Positions 46,140-58,619 of a stretch of DNA of 64,000 bases are shown here, piece by piece. This DNA comes from Notamacropus eugenii (Eukaryota > Chordata > Mammalia > Diprotodontia > Macropodidae): the NCBI RefSeq assembly GCF_028372415.1, contig NC_092874.1:334074651-334138650 (forward strand), read 5' to 3'. Position numbers and translations under genes: made by a program. A model generated the notes under the pieces. The model saw only the letters and a list, made by a program, of their open reading frames with translations, was not told the origin of the DNA and made no database searches. Every line of letters starts with the position of its first letter. Within the stretch, counting starts at the first letter, position 1.

Positions 46140-46790
46140 GGACATAGGATCATAGGTTTAAAGCTGGATGAGACCTTAGAGGTCATTTTTCCCAGTCTCA
46201 TTTTATATCTGGGAAGACTGAAGGCCAGAACTATTGTATTTGGGGTGAATTGAGATGCTATGTCCAAGGCTACTCAGGAAATTCATTTTCTTATCTAGAA
46301 AGCTCAATTTTGAGATCATGTTCCCTAAGGAATCTATCTTCTCTGACCAGAAGGCTAGATTATAGGACTTTTGAACTTGGAGTTGTTGGGTAGGAAGCTC
46401 AGGAACTTTCCCAAGAACCACAAATTGAAATCTAGCTGGCAAAAACAATAGAATGTTACTGCCAAAGGGCAAGGTGAAACAAGGAGTTAAACAGGTCCTA
46501 TGGGCACATGAGTAGTCAGGGACATGGAGAGTCCTAAGCAAAAAACAAAGTAAAAAGTAAAAGTACAAGATACCTTGAAGTCACCATGATTCTGAGGCAA
46601 AGGCCTTACCCTTTTATTTGCATTCTGAGGACCCAACTAGCACAGTGCATGACACATAGGTGCTTAATAAATGTGTATTGATTGCTTGGTAGGATATTAG
46701 CTGCTTTAGATCAGGGACTGTTTGAGTTTCACAGTTCCGTCTCCTTTGCTTAGTATAGTACCTGCCACATTTTTTTCCCTTTATTGCTTG
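46140..46790 (+). repeat. MIR/L3-like and L2 tail relics
   Basis: 46140-46230 ('GGATCATAGGTTTAAAGCTGG') matches the repeat at 36105. 46600-46790 holds two L2-type tails ('TAGCACAGTGCATGACACA', 'AGATCAGGGACTGTTTGAG'). The minus-strand 121-codon frame at 46203-46568 is unsupported. Confidence 0.5.
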
Positions 46791-46839
46791 GGAGCTAGAA
46801 CACAGTAAACACAGAAGACAGTGGTGTTTGTATTTAGGT

Positions 46840-47930
46840 CAGTGAGCTTGACTTCAATTCCTGGCAGAATTCTAGAATGGATTATTCAAGGTATATTTAA
46901 TGAATTCTGGAAAAAAAGAAGTTATCACAAAGAGTGTCATGCCATACTAACCTATTTCCTTCTTTGATAGGGTTACTAGACTGGTAGGTTAGGAGAATGC
47001 TATAGATACAGTTTTACCTTGCTTTTAATTTTTAGTTTTTAACTTAAAAAATCTGAATTTATAGATCTTTTATTTTTTACACTAGTTTTTTTCCTTTCTC
47101 CCTGATATTAGTTCAACCCCCTTGAAAAGACAGTTAAGCAAAACTAATCAATATTGTTGGGAATCATGTGTGCCTGAGGCAATATTTCTATCATTTCTAT
47201 ATAACATTTCTTCATTTCCATCCCCTTGTTCCAGCTCTTAATCATGAGCTTGAACATCATAATACTTCTTAAGATTTTTTTTTCAGTGAACAAAGATGTA
47301 TTTTCTCTCCCTCCCATGTTCCTTCACAACACAGAAAGAAAAGAATAGAAAATAAAACACATTGTAACAAATTGTATAGTCAAGCAAAACTAATTCTAGC
47401 ATTGGCCATGTCCAAAAAATATGTGTCTCAGAGGACAGTTTCATCCGTTACAATGCTTCTTGATAGCTATGTATGGAATTAATTACAGGTCAAACAACTG
47501 CTAATTTCTTCTAGTTCTACCCCTATTCTTCTATCCCCACTACCTAGAGGAGGGAGTTGTATTTCATTAACTGTCCTCAGTTCACTGAGATTTTAGCAAA
47601 GCATTTGACAACGTCTCAAATGCTGCTCTTGTGGATAAAATGAAGATAAGATGAAAAGATGTTGGTTAGACAATAACGCTTGATGTGTGAACTTAGAACT
47701 GTCTTGAATGGCCAGATCTGTTCTGGCCATTAGTTTAATAACAGTTTGGAAAGTACTCTCTGTTAGAGTGGTTCAGAGATCTGTGTTTTGCCCTGTGCTA
47801 TTTAAAGAGTTTTTGGTTTATTGGCTTGGTTTTTGAATCAGTGACTTGGATAAAGGTATCAGTGGTGTGTTTATTCAGTGTGATTGGCAGCATTGCTAAC
47901 CTCTTTGATGAAAGAGTCTGGATCCAAAAA
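46840..47930 (+). repeat. CR1/L3 LINE reverse-transcriptase relic split by L1
   Basis: Sense CR1/L3: 46840-47010 ('AGAGTGTCATGCCATACTAAC', 'ATAGGGTTACTAGACTGG') and 47585-47930 ('TTAGCAAAGCATTTGACAAC', i.e. an FSKAFD-like RT motif, 'GTTTTGCCCTGTGCTATTT', 'ATCAGTGACTTGGATAAAGG'). Interrupted by a minus-strand L1 at 47020-47560. Confidence 0.72.
47020..47560 (-). repeat. L1 3' region inside CR1/L3
   Basis: Antisense old L1: 'TTGTTCCAGCTCTTAATC', 'GCATTGGCCATGTCCAAAA', 'CAGGTCAAACAACTGC'. It splits the CR1/L3 frame, so it is younger than the CR1/L3. Confidence 0.6.
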
Positions 47931-49690
47931 AGATCTTCCTATATTAAAACACTGAACCAAATCTCATTTATCGTCTCTTTCACCCAGAGCAGTGTCCTTA
48001 TCTAAGTGCTTAACTAAGTGTTTATAACTTTTTTTCCCTCTACTTGGTTTGACAGAATAGTATCAAGGTTAGTATATGGTATCCCTGGATAGTTGTATAC
48101 ATGGGCAGGTTTTTAGCCCTTTTTCAGTAGACAAAGTACAATTTCTGTGCACAATTTCCGATCAAATAGTGGTACATCATCATTGCCAAAGAAATAATTC
48201 TCTTTACAACCTAGGAATCAGTTGGAGATTCTAGGAGGGTCATGGAAAATACATGAAAAATGTCAGTCAGTCTAACCCCTAGTCTTTATAGGTTTTTCAA
48301 ACAAAGTCAAGGAAAGGCTTAAATTTTAATGAGTTTACCCAACTCGCTTCTTTTGGGTGTGGGGACATCTAAATTCTCTTACTATATCTTACATCTGTTA
48401 TGATGATTACAAAATCCTGTCAGTATCAAAGATCATAACTGAAACTCCTGGCTGGCTCCAAGAATGACTAATTCAACTTAGCAATTTGAATGAAATAAAC
48501 CTTTTTAATGAATCAGTCTCTCAATCAAATATGGGGTCTCTACTTTACTTGTGTTCCACATGGGTGCTATGGCTCAAGCCTCTATCTATTTCAAACACTG
48601 GGCAGGACCCAAAAATCAAATAGAATATTTCATTGAAATATATTAGCAAGATAAATAACAATGAAAATAGTGGGAGAATTCAGAGCCCTTCTTAGACAAA
48701 TTAGAGCAGTTTCCCAGAGGTTCATGAGCCAGTGAAAGGAAAAATTCCTATTTCATGAAGTTCACACTGATGTAAGAAGGGCTGCCTTGCATTGAGACTG
48801 GAATTTTGGGCAGCTTCTTGCTGAAGCCAATATTTGATGAAACTCAAAGGACTTCACTTGCCTCTCCACTTATGATCTGGCAAACCCTGCCTTCCAAGCT
48901 ACATGTCTGCTTCTGCTGCCTTGGACTTCTTTCCCGCTTTTTCTTCCTGATGAAGTTCTGTCACATATCTCATCCCTGTGGCTTCTACCTTCTCCTTTAA
49001 ATTCAAGCCTTTTAGGCCTTATGTCTCCGGTAAGTCTCTAGATTCACACTACACAAGCCTGATGCCTTGGGGCTATTTGTCACTTTTTTTTTTTTTTTTT
49101 GCCTAAATGGGCTCTCACAGTACTTGTAGCTATGAGAAACATTCTCCTGATTCTACAGATGGTTTCTAGTTTCATACTCCTAACTGGGCTAAGGTGAGTG
49201 GCTTCCTTTTGTTTTTTCCCTGCCTCAGAGGGCAGGCAACATTTCTATCTACATCTTATGTGTTGTTTTTCTCTGAGGCTGAAGACAGATATGTGTATCT
49301 CTCTTCATTAGTTCTTTCTCCTATTATGTCCCTTCTTAACCATTCTCCCATAATGCTAATGATTTTGAAGCTTGGATAGACCTTAAGGAGGTGTCCATAC
49401 ATTAGTGAAGTGCAGAAGCACTCAAGCTGTTGACCTTTTCTGCATTCCTACCATCATAGTTAAGCCCATGACCCTCTGATACTTTCTTGAATTCATAAAA
49501 ATCATGTGATTGATATTCTTGGACCCTAGAGGGAATTAGGCAGTGGGTCAAAATGAAGTCAGGTAGCATGACCTAAGAGTTCTAGCTCCATGTCTACAGG
49601 GAAAGGGAATGCTTCCTGTTGGGGTGGTGAGCATGAAGGAATAGGAGGCAAATATTTTCCCATTTTGGCTTTAGCTGCTGAAATTAGAAA
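47930..49690. other. No gene recognised
   Basis: Mixed unique and unassigned sequence with an 18-T run near 49086. Open frames at 48806 and 49194 (about 60 codons) show no domain. Some sequence may be an unnamed old repeat. Confidence 0.4.
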
Positions 49691-49799
49691 AGTATGACTA
49701 AAGAAAGAGGGACAATGGAGAGGATCAGAAAACCAAAAGGAAATTTGAGTATTAAATCTTCAAAAAGATTACAAAGCTCTCTTAAAAAATAATACAAGA

Positions 49800-50330
49800 C
49801 AAAGGAAAGTGAACCAATGTTTGATGAAATAGAGAGTTCTGTGGACTTCCAGGAATACCATACTCTAAAAAGCATGATATAAGTAAGCATGATGTACATA
49901 AGAACATGATGACTACAGAGAAGCTTGTGAAGACTCATATGAACTGATGCATAGTGAAGTAAGAAGAACAGGAAAACAGTTTATACAATGACACAGTAAT
50001 GTAAATGGAAAGAATATCAAACATGAAAAAACTGAAACTGAATGCTGTGAAATTATAATAGCCTAGTTTGGCCCCAAACAAGAGATAAGAGAATATACCT
50101 CCCTCTTCTCTTTTGCAGAAGTGAGGGACCTTGGGTGTAAAACTTTGTATATAACATCATACATTTTTGATATGTTGGCTAGTTTTGAAGAACTTTTTTT
50201 TCCTTTCTTCTTTCTTTTTACTTTTTTATCATAGGGAATAGTTCTTTAGTTGGGGGTGTTGGAAAGGCTACATTGGAAAATGTAGGTGATGTAAAAATAT
50301 ATCAATAAAATTTATTTTTAAAAGGTAGAT
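49800..50330 (+). repeat. L1 3' end (older subfamily)
   Basis: 'CTTGTGAAGACTCATATGAAC', 'GAAGTAAGAAGAACAGGAAA', 'ATAATAGCCTAGTTTGGCCC', ending 'ATCAATAAAATTTATTTTTA', an element tail with polyadenylation signal. Confidence 0.7.
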
Positions 50331-50879
50331 GAATGAGTACTATTATTAAAGGTAGAATAAGTTTAAAAAATCAATTATCCCATGTTTGAAAGGTATTCTT
50401 TTTAAAGAGAAAGATTGACCAATTTTTTTGGAGGGGGGGTTGGTGGATAAAACAATACAAAAACCTAGAAACTAACAAGGAGTTTTTAAAAAGGATATAA
50501 TCAGAAAAGAAAGAAGCTGGAGAAGTGAAGGTAGAGATGTAGAACTAGAGCTCTGTGCACTAAACTATGTGACCTTCCAAGGTGAATCAATGTATTTTGC
50601 AGCATGGAATTTGCAGAGTGGGAGGATGTATAATTGAGGACAAGAGGTGGTGGTAGAGGTTGGGGTAGAGGAGAATAGATGATGAAAGCTTACCAAGTCC
50701 ATGGGAGAATAGCAAAGGAAAAATAGAAAATTCCTACAGTCTCTCAGTAATAAGGGGAACTTCAGGAGTGTGGGAAAGTGATTGAGGAGTTTAGGGAGAA
50801 ATAGTTCTAATGAAGAACATATAATGGCTCTATGGACTGTATGAACTCCAGGGTCAGAAAGATGGTGAGGACCATGTCA

Positions 50880-52215
50880 ATATCATGAATGAATATCAAT
50901 TCAAACATTTTAAAATAAAGAAAGCCTTGGCAAAAATACTATGGCAATTTGTCCCCAACAATCATTCACTATGATCAAAATGGATTTTTATCAGAGATGC
51001 AAGCATGGATCAACATTAGGAAACAATGAACAATATTAAACATATCAAAAACAAAGCTTCCCAAGCCATTATTATATCAATCATTGCAGAAAAACCTATG
51101 ACAAAGTAAAATACTCAATTATATTAAAACTCTACATAGCACAGGCAGATCTTGTTTTAATATGATAAATATATATATGTATATATATATACCTAAAACT
51201 GAAAGTAACATTATATGGAAATGGAGAAACACTAAGAATTTTCTTGTACATACAGGAATAAAGGAAGGGTGCCAAATTTCCCCTGATTATTTGGCATTAC
51301 AGATGAAAGAAATTAAAGCCATAAAAATAAAGAAGATGCAAAATGATCCCTCTTTTCTGATATGTGTTAGTTTACATAGAAAATGCTAGGGAATCAGCAA
51401 AGAAACCATTGAGACAATGACTTCAGCAAAGATGCAGGTTTCAAAATGAACCCACAAAAATGAACATTTCTATGTAATAATAACAAAATCCAGGAGACAA
51501 TAACAGAAAGGGAAGACCCATTCAAAATGGTTATAGAATACATAAAACTGTTGAGGATCATCGGACCAAAGCATACTCAATACTTGCATAGATTCAGGTA
51601 CAAAATGGAATTAAACCAGTAAAGAATAACAAATAGCTAGAGAAACATAAAGATATAGCTAATATAAGAATGTAGAATGGCTATACCATATCAATATAAT
51701 AAAAATGAGAATATTGTCAAAGTTAATCTATAGATTTAATACTATGTCAGTAAAATTATCTAAGGGACACTATATAGAGCTAGATAAAATAATAGCAAAA
51801 TACATTTAGGGGAATAAACAACCTAGAATAGCGAGGAAAATAGATAATTTAAAAAGGGGAGTAGCACTTCTAGATATAAAGTAGCATCGAAACCATTTGC
51901 TACTGGTTAAAAAAATAGAAAAGTAGACCAATATTACAGACTACACAAGGAAGAATCAGATCTAATTGAACTAAACAACCCAACATTTGATAAACATAAA
52001 TTACCTAAAAAAATAGAACTCCCTATTTGATAAGATTTTCTATGAAAACTGGAAAGCAGTCTGGCAAAAATTAAGCTTACATCAGCATCTTACACGATAT
52101 TCGATAATATATTCAAAATGTATACATAACCTGAATATTAAAGACCACACCATAAATGAAGAAAAACAGATCATATACCTTTCGCTAAACAAAGGATAGA
52201 GGCAGAGATAAAATA
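50880..52215 (+). repeat. L1 ORF2 relic
   Basis: 'GATCAAAATGGATTTTTATC' (RT region), 'AAGGAAGGGTGCCAAATTTCC', 'AAAGCAGTCTGGCAAAAATT' and 'TATACATAACCTGAATATTA'. Sense orientation, many frame breaks, truncated before its 3' end by the next repeat. Confidence 0.72.
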
Positions 52216-52234
52216 GACAATTTTGAAGATATGG

Positions 52235-52590
52235 GTGAGGCAAGCCTCAGTGTCCATTTGTATGGCACTCTTTATTGATAGAGATCAGCAACTCAGTGCT
52301 TCACCAGAGTTGGTGAGAGCTAGAGAGAAGAAAGGTTATAATCTTCTGGCTTCCAGCTTTGAGAGTGTACACAGCTCCAATCTTTCAGCCTGAAGGGAGA
52401 TAAAGACTGGGAAGAAGCAGGCATGTTGAGGAGCAGGTCCCTTGATCATGTCCTTATTTCTAGATGACTATTGGTCCCTAGTGAGACTGCAGGACAGCTT
52501 TCCCTGTAAATTCAGGAGTATTCCTCTTGGATGAGAGATGAGCCTCTTTTCTCAACTGAGTTATCTCATTCCCAGTAGGAGAGTTCATTC
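52235..52590 (-). mobile_element. Possible solo LTR
   Basis: Read on the minus strand it starts TGAACTCTCC, has AATAAAG near 52274 and ends GCTTGCCTCA, an LTR-like layout. No partner copy or clear target duplication is visible here. Low confidence; old and non-coding. Confidence 0.35.
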
Positions 52591-52644
52591 ACTCTGCATT
52601 GTCTGGTATATATTCTTCTAAGTATATTTTCTCTGATTTTGGTT

Positions 52645-53230
52645 AGTTTTTGTTGTTATTAAGTTACTCTTCAGTCATGTCTGACTCTCCATGAGCCCAT
52701 TTGAGGTTTTCTTGGCAAAGATCCTAGAGTGGTTTGCCATTTCCTTCTTCTGGCTCATTTTACAGATTAGGAACTGAGGTAAGTGGGGTTAAGTGACTTT
52801 CCCAGGGTCACACAGCTAATAAGCTTCTGAAGCCAGATTTTTTTTTCTTTTTGGGGGAAGGGAAGGCAAAGCAATTGGGGTTAAGTGACTTACCCAGGGT
52901 CACACAGCTAGTAAGTGTCAAGTGTCTGAGGTCACATTTGAATTCAGGTCCTCCTGACTTTACAGTTGGTACTCTCTATTCACTGCAACACCTAGAAACC
53001 CCTGAGGACATATTTGAACACAAGAAAAGTCTTTCTGACTCGGCTCAATACTCTATCTACTCCAGTCATCCTGATGAATATCTGGTCATTGGATCTAGAT
53101 GGCTCAGGAGGAGTAAGTGAGGCTGGTGAACTGCACAGCCCTCCCTCACTCAGAACAAAGTCAAGTGCAAGTCATGTCATCATTTCTCTGATGTCATGGT
53201 CTTCTTTGAAAACGAAGGATGAACAGACAG
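52645..53230. repeat. SINE cluster: MAR1 (-), tRNA SINE head (-), RTE-tail (+)
   Basis: 52645-52845 is antisense MAR1 ('TTCTTGGCAAAGATCCTAG'). 52850-53000 is the antisense tRNA-headed half ('GGTCACACAGCTAGTAAGTG'). 53058-53225 is the sense RTE-like tail ('CAGTCATCCTGATGAATATC' to 'AACGAAGGATGAACAGAC'). Confidence 0.8.
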
Positions 53231-53234
53231 ACTG

Positions 53235-54380
53235 TATCACCTACCTGCCCTTTTCTGTTTGTTATCTGTTTGAATAAATGGATTTATTTGCTATGTAGGG
53301 CCAAGTTCTGTTTATATAAATTGTGGTCCTTCTTCCCCATTAAGAAATAGCATTCAGGAACACAGCATGAATTTTAAAATGGTTTCCTGTACACTAACAA
53401 TATTTAAGGGAGTAGATAGATGAAATTCTAGCTTGATATCCCCTCTCTGAGGAGAGCTGAGTGGCCAGCCTCTGTCCCCATCCTGCCTCTTACCCTCTTT
53501 GCAGGAATCAAAGTTTTCCTTGAAGGATAGGAGGAGGAGATTCTAGAAATGCCTACTCTTTCCTTCCTGTGAGCTACATCTAGAGAGACCCATGTGGACA
53601 CATATAACCTACATAGTCAAAATAAAACTGCTCACCCCCCTCCTTAAGCCCACACATAACTCTGATGTATGAAATTGAAAAGCTTTTGTAAAAACAAAAT
53701 GAACACATCTAGAGTAAGATTATATGAGATAAGGCACTTTTTAAGTGCTTACTGAGTGTCAGGAATCATTCTGAGCCCTAAGAATACAAAAAACAGCAAG
53801 AGCCAAGTGTGGTGCTGTGTACCTGTCCTCTCTGTACCTGAGAGAGGTTGAGGCTGGCGATCAGTCGAGCTGGGACGTTCTGAGCTGCAGTAGGGCAAAA
53901 ACCAATCCAGTTTCTTCATTAAGTCTGACACCAGGGGTGGGAGTGGGAGGGTCTCCAGGCTACCTAGGAAAGGGTGAATCAGCCTAGGCTAGAAAAAAGA
54001 AACAGGTGAAAGCTTCTATGCTGATCAGTACTGGGATCTTGTCCAGAAGCAGATGCTGCACATCCTGCCTAGGGAAGACCCACACCTGGTCTCACAAGAA
54101 AAATACTTGATACTTGTATTCAGAGTCAAGATCTTCAGCAAGGAGACAGTTTTAATGAGAAATTGTATTCACGGGGCCTAAAAATTAGCAGATAGATTGA
54201 CGTAATATTGCTCCAAAGCTAGTTGTAGAAATATTGGGTGACTTTCCTGTTTATAAAATCATCCCAGAGACAGTCAGGGGTGCTTATAGACAATCTATCT
54301 CAATCTATTATAATCCATAGCGAGTTGCTGGACTATCACTACTACCTCATTACTCTTCATTTGCCAATTAAAAAAAAATC
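53235..54380. other. No gene recognised
   Basis: Mostly unassigned. 53720-53930 contains decayed SINE-like matter ('TTTTAAGTGCTTACTGAGTG') and an SRP/7SL-unlike GC patch ('GTACCTGTCCTCTCTGTACC'). No credible frame. Confidence 0.4.
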
Positions 54381-54549
54381 TCCTTTGTAGCAAATAAATA
54401 TATTTGAATGAAATAAACCTACACACTGGTCATGTCTGAAAATGTATGTTTCATTCTGCACCCCTAGTTCCTCACTTCTCTGCCAAGAGTTGGAAAGTAA
54501 GTAGGCTTAACCATCTGTCTTCTGGAGTGTGATTGGGAAGGGGGAAGGA

Positions 54550-54935
54550 GGAGGGGAATAAGCATTTGTATAATGCCAACTATGTGCCAGGCACTGTACT
54601 AAATACTTTTTACAAATATCTCATTTAATCCTGACAAGAACCCTAGGAGGTAGGTCCTATTACGGTCTCCATTTTATAGTTAAGGAAACTGAGATGTAGA
54701 GAAGGTAAAATGACTTGTCCAGGGTCACACAAATGGTTTTTTTTCATTTCATTCATAATACTAGCTAACATTTATATAATGCTTCATGATTTATAAAACA
54801 TTTTATATGCATTATTTCATTTTATTTAATCCATAGCCCTCTAAGGAAGGCAGTACAGGTATAAGAATCTGAGGCCAGACTCGAAATCTAGTCTTCTTAA
54901 CTGTGGGTTCAGAGTTCTACCCATCATACTACCAG
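54550..54935 (-). repeat. Two adjacent MIR/THER1-type SINEs
   Basis: Copy 1: 'ACTATGTGCCAGGCACTG' to 'TCCAGGGTCACACAAATGG'. Copy 2: 'CTAACATTTATATAATGC' to 'CTGAGGCCAGACTCGAAATC'. Both antisense, inside the L1. Confidence 0.75.
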
Positions 54936-55246
54936 CCGTCTCTGATTGGCCCTTATATTACTTGGAGTTCTTAAGCCTTCCAAAGTTGTTTCCTTTATAG
55001 TGTTAGAATCATTATATAAATTGTTCTTCTGGTTCTTTTCACTCTGTATCAGTTCATAAAATTCCCAGGTTTTTCTAAATCTATCCTTTCATAAATCTTA
55101 CAGTGCAATAATGTTGCACCATGTTCCATTCATATACCATGTGTCATCTCCTATCTGATGGACATATGTTTTGTTTTCAGTTTCTTGTTACAATAACCCG
55201 AATCATTGGGATATTTTTCCAATGTCTATATTAAGACTATTAAGAC

Positions 55247-55560
55247 TAGGGCAGCTGGGTGGTGCAGTGGATAGAGCACCAGTGCAGGAGTCAGGAGGAC
55301 TTGAGTTCAAATCTCACTTCAGACACTTGACACTCACTAGCTGTGTGACCATGGGCAAGTCACTTCACCTTAATTGCTTCATCCTGGGTCATCTCCAGTC
55401 ATCCTGATGAATATCTGGTCACTGGATTCAGATGGCTCTGGAGGAGAAGTGAGGCTGGTGACCTGCACAGCCCTCCCTCACTCAAAACAAGGTCAAGCAC
55501 AAGTCATGTCATTGTTTCTCTGATGGCATGGTCTTCTTTGGCAATGAAGAACGAACACAC
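55247..55560 (+). repeat. tRNA-headed, RTE-tailed marsupial SINE (full length)
   Basis: 'GGGCAGCTGGGTGGTGCAG' through 'TTGAGTTCAAATCTCACTTC' and 'CAGTCATCCTGATGAATATC' to 'GAAGAACGAACACACAT'. Target duplication ATTAAGACTA on the left (ending about 55247) and again near 55567-55576. A local ATTAAGACT doublet blurs the left edge. Confidence 0.85.
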
Positions 55561-55639
55561 ATACATATTAAGACTAAATCTGTCTTTTAACAAGAATGAT
55601 TTAATAATCACCTATTGCTCCTAGTCCTGATTTCTTGGA

Positions 55640-56470
55640 AGGGGTAGAACACATGATCTCCCTTCACATGACAGCTTTCCACATACTTGAAGACAACTAT
55701 CATGGCATTCCTAGTTTCCTCAACTGATATTTATATGGGAGTCCTGTAGTTTGTCAGCATCGTTCTCAAGGAATCGCTAGGTGGCACTGTGGTAACGTAC
55801 AACCAGCCCCTTGATCTTCATAAACAGGACTCAGGTGGATGCTGACTGTCAATCTCCCACTGGCTCTGATGTCATTTGGAGGCAGGTAGGCCTCCTCGCT
55901 CAACAGCTCGTTTTATGCCCCTGCTTAATTGGTGGCTTTTTCCCACCCTTCACAACTGCAGTCAATCAAATGCCTTTGTACTAAGGCTGCTTATATTAGT
56001 AAACAGTTTAATTGCTCTAGAATAAAAGGTAAGATGAATAGAAGCATTTCTTTTATAATAAGGTGTTTCACACCACAGGGGATGCATAGAAATGATGCCT
56101 CCCAATCAGCAGCATGTGCTGAGTGACGCTGGCCACTTTGGGGAAAAGGTTTTCATCTCTGTAGGACACGTCGCTTGGGAATACTGCCGCAACCCTTGGG
56201 TGGTCCCTAGGTCCCCCCCAAACCTCTCCCCTTCAGTGATGGCTGCGGGGAAACTATTATCTGATAAGACTGATCACTGTTTCAGAAAGAGTGGCCCACT
56301 TAGTGGAATGACTCCTCTCTTTGTCTCTGGCTGTCTCTCCAACTCTCTTTCTCTGTTTGCTTCTCTGTTTATCTCTGTCTATCTCTGTCCAATTCTCTCT
56401 GTTTCTCTGTTTGCCAGTCTGCCTCTGTTTTTGTCTCTGTCTTTGTATTTCTCTCTTTCTCCTTTGACTC
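55640..56470. other. No gene recognised
   Basis: Partly GC-richer unique sequence (55760-56300). A 130-codon frame (56092-56484) ends in a low-complexity CTCTGTTTCTCTG tract and is not called. Confidence 0.4.
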
Positions 56471-56514
56471 TCTGGGATGTCTAAATATGAAACTAGGAAT
56501 CACTATTATAAACA

Positions 56515-57038
56515 ACTGTACACATATGTGTATATGCATGTATATGTGTGTGCATATATGTATATGTGTGTATATGAAAGTATATGTGTCTATATAATTT
56601 TCCCTTCCACATCATGACTTTCCCATCATGGTTTCTATATATATGAGTGTGCATATATGTTTGCATGTATGCTCGTTTATGTATGTATATATACACATAT
56701 GTGTACACACACATATGTATGTGTGTGTGTCAGCCTAAGAAATTCTATGGGAACTTTTTAGGGGTTTTGTAGAAGCAACAGACAACACTTGAAGGCCAGC
56801 AGATGATTCAGAAAAAGCTTAGAAACTCAGAGATGCAAGTATTCTATAATATTAACATACTTCATCTTTTAACATCATAACAATTCAGACTTCTCTGGTA
56901 TGAAGGGAAGGCCAAAAATTTTTGCATGGATTTTCTAGATCATGGGAGCATTGTGCCCCTCACCCCTGTATATATAATACATAATACATTCTATGTCTGT
57001 GTCTGTGTCTCTGTCTCTATGTGTCTCTCTGTCTCTAA

Positions 57039-57073
<35 letters not shown>

Positions 57074-57075
57074 GA
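56515..57075. repeat. Alternating TATG/CACA low-complexity DNA and (CA)n
   Basis: Alternating purine-pyrimidine tracts at 56515-56600 and 56635-56735 and a (CA)n of about 13-14 units at 57042-57069, preceded by a TCTG/TCTC tract. Confidence 0.85.
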
Positions 57076-57484
57076 CACATACATCCTGCATGTTAGTTTC
57101 AGAGCTGTCTAGTCTCTTTCTCTCTGACTTTTCCAGGATCTTTTTCAAAGATCTCCAGTGGCTCAGAAATGATCTTTGCCAGACTTATCTGAGAAGCAGT
57201 TGGCTCCAGTCCAGTCGCTTGAACTCACTGAAGACACATCTAATTTCTCTCTTTTGATTTCTTTTCTTTTTCTGGGTTTCAGCTCCCCATCGGCCATTTT
57301 TGTCTGTCTTTTCCAGTCCCAGCAGCATTCTCCTTGACAGAGAAAACAGAAGCCAAATGAGAATGGAGTAGTTTTGTCTTTTGTTCTCTTCATTATCATC
57401 AAGTCTTCCACTTGGAGTAGCTGTAGCCCTTTTTAATTCTTTTTTCCTAAATATGGATTAAAAAACACATTGAAGGTTGAACTC

Positions 57485-57980
57485 AAATCCCCCCCGTGAC
57501 GTCTTACCTGATCTCCCCCAAATTTATTAGTGTTCTTTTCCTCCTAGATTGTCTTGTATTTCATTATGTGTACATGTTTTCCTCACCCAAGAAGAATATG
57601 TTTCATAAAGGGTTGTTTTTTAATTTCTCTGTATTCTCAGCATTGAATTAAAGCATTATTTCACAGTAGGGTGTTGCTTGCTGATGGATAAGTCATAGTG
57701 TATATATTTTGTGTATATGTTCACATGAGAAAGGGAAACTATTTACTAAGTGCCCACTATATGCCAGGTGCTATGCCAAGTGCTTTTATACAAATATCTC
57801 ATTTGATTCTCAGAACAACCGTAAGAGATAGGATTTTTTACAATTGAGGAAACTGAGGCACACAAAGGTTGAGTGACTTGCCCAGTATCATGGAGCTAGG
57901 AAGTGTTTGAGTATGAATTTGAACTTAGGTCTTCCTAACTTCAGGGTCAGTATTCTCTCCACTCTATCACTTAGCTACTA
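57485..57980. repeat. L2 3' end (+) and MIR/THER1 SINE (-)
   Basis: 57485-57690 is an L2 tail ('GTCTTACCTGATCTCCCC', 'AAAGCATTATTTCACAGTAGG'). 57730-57980 is an antisense THER1-like SINE ('CCCACTATATGCCAGGTGC', 'GTGACTTGCCCAGTATCATGG', 'GAACTTAGGTCTTCCTAAC'). Confidence 0.7.
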
Positions 57981-58228
57981 AAAGACTTAGTACAGTTTTA
58001 AACTAGTAAAGACTTTTGGGACACCTTTTATTTATATCTATTTCTGCTAGTATATACATATATATGTTCATATAGTACATCTACACAAAAGATATATCAT
58101 ACATATACATAATGAATATATGCACATACTATATACCAATGAATATACAAATAAAATGCATCATAATGTATACATTCATTTTTTATATATTTGTGTATAT
58201 GTATATGTACATATACACGCATAGTTCT

Positions 58229-58367
58229 GGTTCCATCTCCACTATACCAGACTGCCTCTGAAATACAGATATTATATATAATTATATATGAAATATATTA
58301 TATACGTACCACACATGTATGTGTGTCATTTATTTCAGAGGCAGTCTGGTATAGTGAAGATGGTACC
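58229..58367. repeat. 37-bp inverted repeat around an AT-rich loop
   Basis: Arm 1 is 58229-58265 (GGTTCCATCTCCACTATACC...). Arm 2 is 58331-58367 (...GGTATAGTGAAGATGGTACC). They are complementary with two mismatches in 37 bp. The 65-bp loop is TATATA-rich. The right arm is the head of a sense MIR that runs to about 58610. Confidence 0.85.
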
Positions 58368-58610
58368 AGACTTGAAATCAGTAGATACTACAGTTCCTGT
58401 TCCATCTATGAAATTTTATTATTAGCTGCGTGATCTGTAATAAATCATATTATAATCTCCCTAAGCATCAGTTTCCTCATTTGTAAAATGGAGATAATAC
58501 CTGTACTACTTACCTTAGAGGGCTGTGGTGAAAATAAAATGAAATAATACAAATAAAATGTTTTATTAATCATGAAGCGTTATATAAATGTTTGCTAATA
58601 TTATGAATGA
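58331..58610 (+). repeat. MIR SINE
   Basis: 'GGCAGTCTGGTATAGTGAAG', 'TTCCTCATTTGTAAAATGGAG', 'AGGGCTGTGGTGAAAATAAAA' and 'TATAAATGTTTGCTAATATT': a full-length MIR. Confidence 0.8.
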
Positions 58611-58619
58611 AACATTGAT

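Larger units (their letters stand above)
54385..55640 (-). repeat. L1 3' region carrying three younger SINEs
   Basis: Antisense L1 in three blocks: 54385-54535 ('GGTCATGTCTGAAAATG'), 54955-55236 ('AGTTCTTAAGCCTTCCAAAG', 'ACTCTGTATCAGTTCATAAA') and 55565-55640 ('CACCTATTGCTCCTAGTCC'). The gaps hold MIR/THER SINEs at 54550-54735 and 54750-54935 and a tRNA/RTE SINE at 55247-55560. Confidence 0.75.

Noticed and set aside
56092-56484. 130-codon open frame
   Set aside because: Its second half is low-complexity CTCTGT-type sequence and the first half has no recognisable similarity.
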